A DNA stretch of 64,000 bases, from the NCBI GenBank assembly GCA_903813345.2, contig CAIIXF020000005.1:15567375-15631374 (forward strand), written 5' to 3'. Of the stretch, positions 20,191-33,019 are shown in pieces; positions within the stretch are counted from its first letter, which is position 1, and each line of letters starts with the position of its first letter. The position numbers were made by a program, and so were the translations under genes. The notes beneath the pieces are model-generated. The model searched no databases and was not told the origin of the DNA. It saw only the letters and a program-made list of their open reading frames with translations. Source of the DNA: Owenia fusiformis. Taxonomy: Eukaryota; Annelida; Polychaeta; Sabellida; Oweniidae.

Positions 20191-21536
20191 CCTGAATCTC
20201 AGATTTAGCCCAAATAGGAATTTGATACGTTTTAAGGTCAATGTTATTATGGTGATTCTCAGTAATCTGTTAATTGCATTTAAAGTGCTGATTAAGCTCA
20301 CCACTGAACCTAAAAATAGGGCTGCCCAACTGAGTTTTGTGTCCTATAGTTGTTTTGACTTACATTATAAATGAAGGTCTGCGATATGGGCTTTTGGCTG
20401 TTATATGGGATTTAGATATCAATTTTATCACCTCGTTAAACAACGTTTTGGGGGAAATAATAAAGCCATAAGTCAATCTGATTGTCTATCCTGGCAAATA
20501 AATCAAATACCATTGAAGTGATTTTGTTCATATTTCGTATCTGAATAATAAGATATCACATCATTTTGAGTAAAACTCTTTATCTTATTGAGATGTTTAA
20601 ATATCAACAACACTGTGATGTAACTGGAGTCTATTCCACCCGGCCTCTCCCATAGCTTTTAATAGGAATGGAATACGACTATTAATAGATACTTATGATA
20701 AAGACTTATGCTTTTTCAACACCATTGTATTAAATAGTCATGGATGTATCTGAGCAAAGTTCCATAAGATATATTGACGTTGACAACCTATATTTGCATC
20801 TGGGAAAGTTGACACAAAATATTCAAGTAGCTGATAATCAATTAAAAATCCAATAAATATATCTTCAGAGGAAAGCAGTGTAATGGTATACTCTGAATTT
20901 GTGACTTATGTACATAGTATATATATATCACCAAGCCAATATTTAGTAAACAATTTTTTATGTACTTGGGGATTGTGTCAAAACCTTACCCCTATGACAT
21001 TTTGTCATGTATTAAGTACTGAAGTTGAAGAATCTGATCTATAGGGGGTGACAAAATTACAAGCAACAAGTATAATTGACCTACCAATCTATTCCTTACA
21101 ATATCAAATACAATATCTCCCAAAAGATTCACAATACGTTATAAATTGGTGAAGTTATTAATGATTCAAAGTGCAAAAATGAGTGAAAAATGTTTAAATT
21201 CTCCCAAATAATAAGAATGGTAACCATTGTTATAGAAAAATAATACATTGTTGTAAAAATCTTTAGTTTTCCTGGAATAAACTATGCACTTTTGTGATTT
21301 TTAGAAAAAAGACATGACAAGGAATGACACGAGCCAGAAATTTTCTAAAATTGTAGCAATTTTTTGTTTAGCCTGCTCGCAATGTCTGATTCTCTCTTAA
21401 AGTTCTCTAGGATTTAATAGAATGAGTAGATTTGCCATTTTGTGAAGATTAACATTAAGACTGATTTCTGAACTCACATTTTTGAATGCAATTCATGGAG
21501 ATTCCAGAGTTAGTAGTAAAAAAGATTTAAAGTGTC
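20191..21536. other. AT-rich DNA, no gene or clear repeat seen
   Basis: Only short unsupported frames are present. No splice-bounded exon, RNA gene or inverted repeat could be supported. Confidence 0.35.
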
Positions 21537-21716
21537 AGGCCAGAGCCAGGATTTGCCAAGGGATTCACTTTTTATTAAAAAATTCCAAGGGGGGGGCTCA
21601 AAAATGCCCCAAATCACTTGAAACTGCTCAGAATGGTGAAAACATAATTTTGAAAAAAAAAATTTGGCCAGGGGGGCACTTTTGGCCAATCGAACCCCCG
21701 ATCCCCCCTGGCTACA
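21537..21716. mobile_element. GTAGCCAG-type MITE (second copy)
   Basis: It starts CAGGCCAGAGCCAGGATTTGCC and ends CCCCCCTGGCTACAG. The shared core CTCAGAATGGTGAAAAC matches the element at 18075-18264. Confidence 0.65.
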
Positions 21717-23061
21717 GTTAGTTTGAGGGTTGCTTTTTCTGCTGATCCACATGCCAATTATTTCAATTTTATTATCAGTGTAGAAAAGATTGGCACCTCA
21801 AATTTTTCCAAAAGTGTTGTGCTGGACATTACACGCTTTGTACTCATAGCTGCAGTCATTCAAAAGGCAGAAGTATGTGCACTGATAGCATAAGTTCTTC
21901 TGTCAGATATGTTATTTCCAGGCATTCTGACATTGTCATTTTCATGTTTTCCTGTTTCAATTAAAACATCATCTCATGGCTAAGAAGATATAAGATGTCC
22001 TGGTTTATCATGATGACTTCCTGGGCTTTCAAGTTTCTATGGTTATTTCAATTACAAACAATAGTTTCTACACATCAATGTGTCACCAGAAGTCATTATC
22101 ACCATCCTTGATTTCTGATTATCTGTTGCGTTAATGGGTATCAAGACTTTGAAAGTGTTCTGTTTATGGAGGTGTGTCACTTACAGAGGTGTTCCACTTT
22201 ACAGATTTCATTGTAATTATAAAAAATTATCTTTTTCATACAGTATCAGCAATTTGTATTCGGTGGAGTTTCATTTCAAGTCAAAACAAAATTAATTAAA
22301 ATGATGAATACTAATTTATTGATATATCCCAACATAGTTTTATTACAATTATACGTAATTGTACAAGTTGACACCTTTTCCCCATCCCATTTCATTAAAC
22401 TGATTATTCAAAAACACAATAATGGCCAAGCTGAAGTAGCTGAACTGTCTATAGGGCCTTTCAATAAGGTTCCTGATAACAATTCACTGATTTTCAGAAC
22501 ACTATCTTATACTTATGATTAAATGATGTATTGCCAAAGGGAAAGGATCACATTTCTCTTACTTATCTTACATAGCAGTTAGACGCCATTGTTAGTGTTA
22601 AGGTCACGGATAGAAAAGATCATGAAGAAACAAAAAAGTATGGGCAGTAAGTTTCAATTCTGCGGAATTAGAAAAAAGCATAACAGAACAATTCTAGATG
22701 ATTGCAATTCTGATATCGAAATGAATAAAATGAACCAATGTGCAAAGCAACGAGTTTCTACAATTCTTTTTTGAACTCAAGTGTTTTTTGTTTGGTCAAA
22801 AAGTGCTACATGTATATAAGTATATTGTAATCATCTTGTTCTGACATGGTTGTACAAACTGCAAAAGAAATGTTGTCATCAAGATACTATAGTCTAGTAG
22901 GAAGGTATGATCCCCATGCACCCCAAAGATGTATTTTTTTAATGTACATTTTTGTAATCCTAAAGGTCCATACTTAAGATTTTTGCATGTTCCCAGAATG
23001 AAATATTGTCCCATGGTATCCATTGGCGGCCATCTTGTCGGCCATCTTGAATTTTTGGAAG

Positions 23062-23783
23062 AGTTGATGTTAATTATCTTAAAGTACAATAACTTCCACA
23101 GTTTTGAGAATTGAAAGCTGTAAGTGGTACCAAAATGAAGCTATTATAGTATCCTCCATCATCAGATGCAATAATTATGCAAATTGTCTCATTTGCATAA
23201 AATGTGACATCATCAATCATAATTCTTGCCTCTTTACAACGGTATCGCATTATACCTTTCCGTCTGAGTGATCAGTCTTAGTCATTCATGAACATAAATG
23301 AATTTCGATATTTAGGTACATTAATTTTGAACATATTCGCAATCGAGAGTTTTGGAAAAACATTGTCAGACACATGATTATGTTACTGAAAAGGGGCGTA
23401 GCACTTCTTGTGAAAGAACTGATATTAATCATTTCAAAGTACAATAACTTCCACAGTTTTGAGAGTTAAAAGCTGTTAGTGGTACTAAACTGAAGGTATC
23501 ACAATATCCTACATTATAAGATACAATAATTATGTAAATTACCGTATTTGCATAGAATATGACATAATCAATCATTACTTTTTCAACGGTAATGCATATT
23601 GCCTTTTCCTTTGAGTGACCAGTCTTGGTCTCTCATGAATATAAAAGATATTAAATGTATACATTCATTTTGAACCTATTTGCAATTGAAAGTTTGAACA
23701 TATTTGCATTGAAAGTTTTAGAAAAACATTGTCAGAAATTATTATGATTATGTTTCTGAAAAGGGGCGTGGAACTTGTTTAAA
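23062..23783 (+). repeat. Tandem duplication of a unit of about 360 bp
   Basis: Copies at about 23062-23415 and 23420-23783 align along their length. Shared landmarks in order are AAGTACAATAACTTCCACAG, TTGCATA(A/G)AAT, a GTATCGCAT/GTAATGCAT site, AAAACATTGTCAGA and CTGAAAAGGGGCGT. Divergence is higher than in the 8021 duplication. Confidence 0.8.
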
Positions 23784-23790
23784 ATCTATA

Positions 23791-23975
23791 GAGGTTATTT
23801 AATGGGAGGGATGGAATATGGATTTTATTCCGAGGGAAAATATGATATTGGCCAAGGAAAATATCATATTGACCGAGGGCGATAGCCCGAGTGTCAATAT
23901 GATATTTTCTGAGGCCAATATCATATTTTCTCAAGGAATAAATCCATATTCCATCACGACCATCAATAACCTATT
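23791..23975. mobile_element. Foldback element with arms of about 90 bp
   Basis: Arms 23791-23880 and 23885-23975 are imperfect inverted copies meeting at GAGGGCGATAGCCCGAG. Each arm carries two ATATGATATTGGCC-like units and a GGAATATGGATT unit. The outer sequence matches the repeats at 20033 and 20133. Confidence 0.75.
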
Positions 23976-24134
23976 TATTTCATAATAATGATTATGATAA
24001 TAATGAGGATATAATATGATATAATCATGATAATAATTTCAATAATTTCAATTTTCCAAACAATTTTTTTACTTCCTGTAGAGATGTGCTAGACGAAAAG
24101 CGTAAAACTCAAGAGAAATTACCGGGAATATTTC

Positions 24135-24232
24135 TGATACGGGATCTGATACGGGATTTTTGCTGATACGGGATCCAATACGGGATCTGATACGGGATTT
24201 TGGCTGATACGGGATCTGATACGGGATTTTTC
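24135..24232 (+). repeat. Seven copies of GATACGGGAT within 100 bp
   Basis: (T/A)ATACGGGAT recurs alternately as TGATACGGGATC and TGATACGGGATTTTTGC, an alternating pair repeated about three times. No flanking gene is seen. Immediately to the right, 24240-24300 forms a hairpin with TTATTCCCTG/CAGGGAAAA arms. Confidence 0.75.
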
Positions 24233-24424
24233 AAATAACACTTTTATTCCCTGTTATTTTCCCAGGGAAAACATGTTATTATGGAATAAATAATGTTATT
24301 ATATAGTCAATGTATCATCTGTAAAATACCCAGGGGTTCACTGAATACACAATTCTGTAGGGGTCTTAGGCTGAGCCCTCAGATATCATTATGTTCCCAT
24401 ACCAATCTGTCAAATTTCAATGTG

Positions 24425-24840
24425 TTCCCATACCAACCAAAATAACGCCCAAAAGCCATACCAAATATCCAAATAAAAGACCAATGCTATACCAAATGTC
24501 CAAATATAGGACTAATGCCATACCAAATATCCCAAAAATATAAGGCCAAGGGAATGCAAAATGTCTAAAGCCCCTGGAAGAAGTCATAACTTTTACTAAG
24601 TGAACCATTCATCCGTGATAAATTACAATGAAGCAATTTTGAATTTTTTTCAATATATCTTGTCAGCTTGAATTTAAAAGGATTAATTTCAAATGATCAC
24701 TGGTTCCTTGGTATAGCCTTATTTGGTAAAATCTCCGGGGACATCTATTTGATTTAAACAATTAGTGCTATGATTGTTTAGACTTGAAAGATCCAAATCT
24801 CCGGGGACATCTATTTGATTAAAACAATTAGCGCTATGAT
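24425..24840. repeat. Two small tandem repeats
   Basis: About three units of (A)CCATACCAAATATCCAAA lie at 24425-24540 (period about 33 bp). ATCTCCGGGGACATCTATTTGATT lies at 24732 and 24798 (66-bp duplication). They make small open frames on the minus strand that I do not regard as genes. Confidence 0.6.
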
Positions 24841-25773
24841 ACCCTATAGAGCCATCCTCCAAATGCAGGGCTCCAGACATCAGCCACAATCTTTTCCTTG
24901 CTTCTTCCAAAAGGAATAGAGAGGAGAATGTGTGGATGGCATATATTCAAAGGATGCCCCAGAGCTTAATATCAAGCTACATATATAATTGATAACCTTA
25001 ATTTGTTAAAGGTGGAAGATGATAAAGGTCTTTATGATTATTATAACACTGTCCAATCAAAAGTTATCCCAAGAGGGCAATGTGGGATTAATTGTCTGTT
25101 GGTTGCTATTCATGACAAGCCAAATATATTCCTATTATGTCAACAAAAGGTCAATGGATTGTAAGAGAATATCTGAAAAGTTCGATCTTAGGGTGACTTC
25201 AGAGTTTAAAATTTTGGAACAATCTTTTCAAAAGAAAAACATACAAATGTTTCTAGTTAAAATTGGGGTTAAAATCTGATGAAGCTATTGAAGACCGTTA
25301 TGATGCAGAGATGTTCAGAATCATTATAGAAAAGTGGAATTATTTGCCAAATGACCTTAGAGATCAAGAGATTATCCCGAAATAAACTCAGTTCTATCAG
25401 ACCTTTTGAGAAATCATGGTCCTTTTTGATGGGGGCAAAAAAATGTTGATTCAACTGTCTTTGTAAATGTGGTTTGGTCATCATCCATAAATCATTCCTT
25501 CTTAAAACAAATTTTTGTTTCTCAAAATCTCTTCCCAAAAAGACTATGCTATAATTTAAAATGGAAACATCCATGGCCAGGAATGAACTTTTGGAGGGAT
25601 TGTATCAAAATAACAACCTCCTCTCAGAACATATATAAAGTTAAGATTAACTGATTTGTACTGAACAGTAAAACCCCAAGGGGGGGGCGACTTTGGATGG
25701 GTCTGCAATGGAACAGTTTTCTAAAAGAACCAAATATTTTTCTGTTGATTTACATGTTAATGGAACCTCTCTG

Positions 25774-26452
25774 TTATGGCCTAGTCACATAGCCCAGCCG
25801 ATGAGGTTACGATGAGCCAGCGATGCAATTTTCACCGAACTCGGCCGAACACCGGCCGGACATCCGTGGCGTTTGTTGCTTAAAACCGCATCGGTGGTAG
25901 CTCGGTGAAATTTTAACTTCGGAGTTAAATTTCACCGGGCTCTCACCGAGCTCCCTCATCATGTCATCGCAGCCCCATCGTAACCACATCGGAAAACACG
26001 TCGGCCGGTGCACGGCCGATTATCGGCCGGTGTCCCGTGCATCTGAGACAACCAGAGGACGAAGTTTTTTAACGGACAGCGGCCGAGCTCCGACCGAGCT
26101 CCGGCCGATGTGGGACAGAGCATCGGCCGGTCACTGTTCAAAGCCCGTTAACAACCCAGCCGGCGATCGCACGGTGTCCTGTTACCTGCTCGGGTACCGG
26201 CCGTATTCCTTCCGATGTCCGGCTGACCTCTGGCCGGTAGTTGCTGCCACATCGGCAGAAAAAAACTACCATTTTGAGACAGACTCCGTACGGTCACCGG
26301 CCGGTGTTCGGTCGGTCGCCTGAAGATGTCCGGACGGAGTCCGTTCACATCACCGAGCTCTGCTTCCGATGAGGAGAGCTCGGTGGCACCAAAAAAATCC
26401 ACCAAGCTCTACCGATGCCGGACATCGGCTAGGCTATGTGACTAGGCCATAA
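25774..26452. mobile_element. CGGCCG-rich terminal-repeat element, about 680 bp
   Basis: The left end TTATGGCCTAGTCACATAGC pairs with the right end GGCTATGTGACTAGGCCATAA, an almost perfect inverted repeat of about 22 bp, extended by CAGCCGATG/CATCGGCT. The interior is far more GC-rich than the flanks and packed with CATCGGCCGG-like motifs in both orientations. A 120-codon open frame inside (25961-26323, +) reflects this composition; I see no protein family in it. Confidence 0.75.
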
Positions 26453-26616
26453 GAAACACCACTGTTAATTATCCCAATATTTTTTAAATTAAAGTAATTT
26501 GTTAGTTTCAAATCGCCATAACATAAATGCTTTCTTTCAATAAACTTGATAACATCTGATTAGTTGTGCTAATCTAGGGATTGACACAATTGATAATAGA
26601 GATAATAGAATGTATC

Positions 26617-26904
26617 CAGGGGAGGATCTGGGAAGCAACAAGGGGGGGCCCAAATTTTAGGTCAGAGAAAAAAACGTCAGCGCTTGCGCTGAAAAAATTG
26701 CCCAAAGTTGGCCCAAATTTGAAATTTTGAGGCCCATTTCAAAATTTGGCCTGAAATTAAAAAGCTAGGCCTATAAAGGCCCAGTAATGACCAAAAAGGC
26801 CCACTTTTTGGGGCCTTAAGGTCAATTTTTTTTCTTGTCCCATCCAAGGGGGAGGGGGGGGGGGCGCGGGCCCCCAGGCCCCCCCCCTCCCCAGATCCGC
26901 CAGT
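26617..26904. mobile_element. GGCGGAT-ended GGGCCC-rich element (copy 2, reverse)
   Basis: The reverse complement of the element at 18856-19180, with matching GGGAACC/CAGATCCGCC ends, GGCCTAAAGGCCC interior and a CAGCGCTTGCGCTG site where copy 1 has CGCGCAAGCGGG. The two copies face each other across about 7.4 kb. Confidence 0.7.
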
Positions 26905-28693
26905 GGTATCTCTGTCATGTTGAGCCAAATCTCTTTAAATCTATTAAAGATCCAAATTGCATATTATAAATGGTATAAAATGGGGTTGATGAAACTTGAA
27001 TACCAGTTCTAAGGAACATCTCTTTTTTTGGGGGGGAGGGTTGGCCGAAAATTTACCCTCTCTGTAGGGAACAGTTTTTGCCAGTCTGGAGAGTGTTCCA
27101 TGTATGCAGGTTTTACTGTATGTATATCTTGTTTTATTCCATATATGTTGTTTTACTCCAAAGTGTATCTGGATGTCTGAATCTGGTCTATTGCAGGTAT
27201 GGGGAGTACCATATTATAATTTTTTCAAGTTTCCCATTTCTACAGAGTGCAGACAGAATCTCCCTTGATTTTTTTTCTTTTATTGACTTAATTATAAGAT
27301 TTCCTGAATCTTGCTTTTGACCTATTTATTCATTGAAATCAGTATTTTTATTTTACTATTAATCATTATTACTTTAAAAACCTAATAAATATTGAAGGTG
27401 GTTATTAATCCCCCCCCCCTCCTCTGTCTCCTTAACAACATTTTTGACATCATCTCTCTTATTGTAATCAGACATATTGATACTTTCCCTCGCTGCTGCT
27501 GACACTAAACAGTTTCCTATTGTTCCTGAAGATCATATAATTTGTCCTTACTTACCATCCAGTGAAAGGTGAGAAGAGTGGAATATAATACGGGTGATGA
27601 GATAAAAGGTCTCCAGCTTATAAAAGTCAAATATCAATATCTAGTATAAAGAAGTTGACACCATACATATGGCATGGACCAATAACATATTTATTGATAT
27701 ATACATAAACAGTATTTCTCAATAATGTATTGTTTATCTCTGGTTGTCATAGTTGCCCAGAGGTAATGACTGGAATCAATGCGTGAACTTCTCATTATAT
27801 TAGCGTCCAAATGTACATCATATCCAAGGGACTTTGGCATCGTTTACAATTCTCAGGATTTTATAAATTTTTGGTAAGTTATTGAAAATATATAAGGTAA
27901 GATCAAATACATTGATGTTTTGTATTTTATTTGTGTACTGATTTGGAACTTGGGTACATCCATCAAATAGTTATGAAATAATTTTTGGGTGTTTGAACCA
28001 ATTGAATTATATAGTACTAGATATCATTTAATTTGAGTGTCTTAATAGTGTTTAAGATTCACTTTTATCTTCCAATTTTTTTAATCAAAATTCCATAAAT
28101 TCTATCAATAAGATCTAAATTAATTTTCTAGATTAATGATTAAGATTTATAATGTGCGATAAGAACCTGTATATTATGACACTCACTATGTTAGCCAAGC
28201 CTCAAAATAAGAAAGTCTGAATGCAGCTCTATTTGAAACACACCTTTAATTAACCTGTTATGTGATAGTAAAATGAGAACATGCTATCCTGGAATTTCAT
28301 CAATGTTACAGATGGTTACCTATCAGCAGTTCTATCAAGGAATAAAGAGATTGCATTAAGTGTTGAGAACAAATGTAGTATTTATTATTGTGGCAGTTGT
28401 ACTCTTGCATGCTCGGTGATGAATTATACTATTAAGTTATGTTGAATGACTTAGTCATTCAGCAAAAAATCTATACAATTCTTTTGACAAAAATTGTGGA
28501 AATTCCCCATTTAGAAAATAAGCTACGATTATTAACATTATCAATTACCAATATTAATGACAGTATTAGTTGCGTTGGGTTAAAATGAAATGATTTATCA
28601 TTTTTTATTTGAAGTCTTAATTCATATAATTCCTTCATTAAGTAAGAATAAATAATTTGAAATAATTATTAATGTTTTTGTGTTATTTTTGCA
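26905..28693. other. AT-rich intergenic DNA, no gene seen
   Basis: It contains homopolymer tracts (G-run near 27032, C-run near 27410) and short unsupported frames. No RNA gene or inverted repeat could be supported. Confidence 0.35.
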
Positions 28694-30713
28694 GAGCTGT
28701 CAAGTGTCCCGCAAATGGCGGGATTATCCCGCGAATTTGATCAAAATTAGGCTAATTCGCGTGTCCCGCATTGTCCCGCGAAGTCCCGCAAAATGTGGCT
28801 TTGACCTCCGCGAATTTCCGAAATTGTTGCAATCCCCTATATTTTGATTATCTTATCTTATATAAGAAGCTAAGTTTTTGCACTTTTGAGGAGTAAAGTT
28901 TACCTAATTTTAAGTACCTAGCATGCTGTTGTTTGGTATCAAAATAAAGGGGAAGGGTTCAACTTTCATTTTAATTACGAAAATAGGGATGTAGGTCACA
29001 AATAGTTCCAACGTTGGCCTTTTTACTACCCGTGTGGCCTTCATCTCAGAACTGAGCAAATGTTAGCAAACGCGAGTTACAATAAATGTACGCTGATATC
29101 TATAAAGGGTTTGTATAAAAAACCGGGTACCGGGTAGTAAATCCTCCATGCTGGGTTCAAACTTGGTACCCGGTACCCGGTCAAAAAAAACGGGTACCCA
29201 AAAAACGAAAAATACGAATATATAACATGATAATTAGATTATGAGAAAACGTGTAAGATTTGTTTTGAATTTGCAAAAATGTATGTAACATGATTCAAAA
29301 TTGAGCTAGAAGCTTCAAATAAAAAGCATATTTGAAGGCACTTTTCTTCCTCTATCGTTATGGCCATATTTTCATTGGTTATGGGGGGGGGGGTACGATC
29401 GCACCATCGCACCCTCTCCTGGCTACGCCTATGACATTGTAAGACATAACAATTTACAATTCAGTGGACATTTTGTCATAAATTGGGATAACTTAAATTA
29501 TGATTAATAATCAAAATCTTATACGTTGCATCATGCAAATTAACACACGTCACCTCTCTGCTAAAGCAACGATAGCTATTTAAAGATTTAAATCATAATC
29601 AAAACAATTCACGTACCAACATACGAACTATTGAAAATAGAGTAAGATTGATTTGTCTTGTTTTTCAAATCGCCAGGTGGGGGTGCGATCGCACCCCCCC
29701 CCCCCTTCATTACCAATGGAAATATGACCAAGATGAAAAGAGCCTTAAAATGCTTTTTATTTGAAGCTTCTAGCTCAATTTTGAAGGAAGTTACATACAT
29801 TTTTGTAAATTCAAAACAAATCTTACACGTTTTCTAATGATCTAATTATGTTGTGTATTCGTATATTTCGTTCAAGTTTTTTGTGTTTTTTTCGACCGGG
29901 TACCAAGTTTGAACCCAGCATGGAGGATTTACTACCCGGTACCCGGTTTTTTATACAAACCCTATCTAGAAAATTAACGTCATTCCCTATAATTTGATGT
30001 AGATTAATCGAACCCCTATATCATGGGCTTTCAATTGAAAGCCCATGCCTACAGTATATGAATAGGTACATTTTAATATATAACATTATGGGGGTAAGCG
30101 TTTCATAGTTGGTCACGACGCCAGAAGTGCAAAGTATTGTTCCGAATTTTTGAATTTCGTGTTAGATTACGGTAATCACACCTGAAGCATGGTTTTTGTT
30201 TTTGATAAATTACAATAAAGTTTAATAATATTCCTATGCGTATTTTGTGAAATTGTGTTGACGTTTATTTAAGTTACAATGTAACAGTGCATTATATTTG
30301 ATTAATCAGTATCTGAAAGTTTGATTTACGTACTTCTACATGCTTTTACATTAGTCCCAATCACGCAAATCCCTTGAATGTCCCGGGACATCCTGCAAAT
30401 TTAGGTGGATGTCCCGCGAAATCCCGCAAATTTAGGGCACTTTGTCTAAAAAATCTGTCCCTCTATGAAGTTTTTGGTGGTACACCTGTTAACTGTCCCG
30501 CAATTAGGGTGTTTGTCCCTCGAATGGTCCCGCGAAATCCCGCGAATTTGATAAAAAAAATCTCCTATTAGCGCAATCACGCAAATCCCTTAAATGTCCC
30601 GCAAAATCCCGCGAATTTAGTAGATGTCCCGCAAAATCCCGCGAATTTTGGGCACTGGGTCTAAAAAATCTGACCCGCGAGAAAATCTTTAGGGGTTGAC
30701 AGTACTGTTTTTG
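28694..30713. mobile_element. TCCCGCGAA-repeat element with CAG-N2-CTGTCAA ends, split by a foldback
   Basis: The left end is GCAGAGCTGTCAAGTGTCCCGC; the right end, complemented, is CAGTACTGTCAACCCC. Sub-terminal TGTCCCGCGAA/AATTCGCG motifs are dense at 28700-28815 and 30358-30690. On the right they form two direct units starting CAATCACGCAAATCCCTT (about 30358 and 30575). A foldback is nested at 29106-29963. No transposase frame is visible. Confidence 0.55.
29106..29963. mobile_element. Foldback element with arms of about 300 bp and GGGTACC-rich ends
   Basis: Arms 29106-29405 and 29670-29963 are inverted copies. Outer ends start AGGGTTTGTATAAAAAACCG, then GGTACCGGGTAG, then TCCTCCATGCTGGGTTCAAAC. 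The inner part of each arm holds GAGCTAGAAGCTTCAAATAAAAAGCAT and a GATCGCACC site beside long G/C runs. The 260-bp loop is unrelated AT-rich DNA. Confidence 0.8.
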
Positions 30714-30864
30714 TTTTTTATAAAATGCAGTTATAAATGAAATAGGGGCCAGGTTCGGTTTTTGAATCTCTCAGATTGGTTTTTGGTTTGGTTATTCGGT
30801 TCTTATTGCACTACACTATTCAGCTATTATGATCATAAGTTGAAAAGAATGTAAAACATAACTA

Positions 30865-31025
30865 CAGTAAAACCTTTATATAGTGAACACCTACAGAGAC
30901 ACAAAAAAGTGTTCACTATAGAGAGGGATCTTATAAAGGAGTCAATGTAAAATGTGTCTTTAAGTGGTGTTCACTAAACACAGGTGTTCACTTGAAAGAG
31001 GTATATACTTAGACAGGTTTTACTG
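30865..31025. mobile_element. CAGTAAAACC-ended (pogo-like) MITE with TA flanks, copy 1
   Basis: Ends CAGTAAAACCTTTATATAGTG and GACAGGTTTTACTG are flanked by TA on both sides (30863-30864 and 31026-31027). The interior repeats GTGTTCACTA. CAGT-type ends with TA duplication suit pogo/Tigger-like members of the mariner superfamily. Confidence 0.75.
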
Positions 31026-31027
31026 TA

Positions 31028-33019
31028 TCCTGTATGATTGCCATGTTTTTAATCACATACAGTATATAGGGAGACCATGGCATAGTCATACATTTCGTGG
31101 CGAAAAAAAGGATTAATTCTTCCATTAACATAACGAATAAGTCTGTATCTATGTAATGTGAAAGATTCAACCAAACATTGATTTATTTCAAATCTATGGT
31201 TGTTTCGATATTTACTTGGATCTAAAAATTGTTTTTACATTGTTCTATAGATTGAACTAACAATTTGCTCCCACAAAAGACATGTAACATTTGTTTACAT
31301 AGAAATCTATTGTCATATTGTCCAATACTGCTAATTGAGTGCAATACATGTCCTAAACGCGTGGTAGATTTTCTGTAAAGCATTACTGTTGAACTGAATA
31401 TTTTCAAAAGACTAATGCCTCTGACACATTTGATCTATGACATCATGACAGCAGCCGTGGATTCCCAAAATCGAAAAATATGCAGAATAAAATAAAGGGA
31501 TAAGCAGTACGATGTATGTTTTCTATATCGATTTTGTAAAGCTACAGCTGCCGCTCAGCCGCCATAGAGCAAATGTGACTGAGGCTCAGGCGTGAAGGTC
31601 TTTATATTTCTTTTTTAACTCACATAGTGAGTTCTTATGTTTGGATCGGCATGTGTTGCCTTAGTCTGTCCATTATTATAGATTGATTATCATTATTATG
31701 GTATTGATTTCAGCAATCGATGTGACTTTGTCTAGGTTTCTATGAGTGATAAGTACAAGATGCAAACAAAATTAATTAAAAATCAACAGCTTATTAATAA
31801 ACGTAATGACCTAACAATGTAAACAATTAACCAGAAGTATTTATTTACCAGCTATTTATAACTTATCTGTGCTATTATATGATTGTCAAATCAATTTAAT
31901 CGATGTCAGTAATGCCGAAAATAAATAAGTTAATTGCATTGTCTTAGTTCTCTATTCTCTTAAGTGTGAATGGGAGTTGAAATATGAATATCATTGAGCA
32001 AATAACATTCACAAACAAAGGAGGTATAGTTTCATTTGCCTAGTAACAGTTCCTTTACACACCCCTTCCGGCCCTTATAATCCAAGGCCGATTATCTTAG
32101 GTTTGGCTTCTCCTTGGTTTTATTTGAACATGTTTGCTGATTTTTTTTCTTATGGAACACGTTAGTACAAGCTTTCCATTTTCCAATGGTACCAACATTT
32201 TGCAAATAAGTGTAAAGGGTGTGTTTAGTAAGTGTATGCTAAATAAGTGTAAGGATGAATGTTTAGTAAGTGTAAGACCGTATGTTATATAAAACAGTCA
32301 TGGGAGCCTCGGTTGCTAAGCATTTGTGGGAACCTGGTGATTTGTTTATTGTCATTAGCAACATGCATGACTTAGTTATAAAGAAACCAAATTTTATTTC
32401 CCTGACAACCAAATTGAAGTGAGGTTTCTCAACAACAAATGTATTTTTTGTTATAAGTTGCATAATAGGTTAATCCAAATGTAATCCAAATAAAGATTAT
32501 TTAATCCATATGGAAGTAAAGCAATAAACAGTCACTATTGATCAATTTCTGTAATAATTTTGATATTAAAAGATTCTCAAGCATACCTGAAAAAACAATC
32601 AATACTGAGTCATCATAATTTATCTCAAATATTAATAATATCTAATATAAAGAGATCCATGTTATCCAATGGGTGACTTATTAAAGTGTTGTTTGAATGA
32701 TGGAGATTGCTTAATTCCCTCTTGATTTATAGAAGGTATTTTTTTAAAAAAAGAATTAAAAGATAAAAAAAAAAAATTCTGACACAGAAACATTAATTTT
32801 TTTTAAATCTGAACTTGTTTTGCATGAAGGCAAATTACATTTTTAATTAAAGATTTTGTTGGTTTATAATTGCCATTTGCAGTTTTCACATTCGATAGTT
32901 AATGATTAAAATACTATCTGCAAGAAATGCTATGAACAAAATACATTGCAATACTGTGACTATAAGTTCACCCCAACCTGTTCCTATTTTTTGCTGCATC
33001 TTTAACATTTTACTTGTAG
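31028..33019. other. Upstream flank of the guanylate cyclase gene, no other gene seen
   Basis: AT-rich, with a short CATAGTGAGTTC...GTCTGTCCAT stretch (31616-31675) that recurs in part near 34963. Promoter elements cannot be assigned by eye. The sequence before 33020 ends in TTTTACTTGTAG, a plausible acceptor for a 5' UTR exon. Confidence 0.35.

Noticed and set aside
25961-26323. 120-codon open frame as a gene
   Set aside because: It lies inside a CGGCCG-repeat element; the frame is a product of composition, and overlapping frames are open on the other strand.
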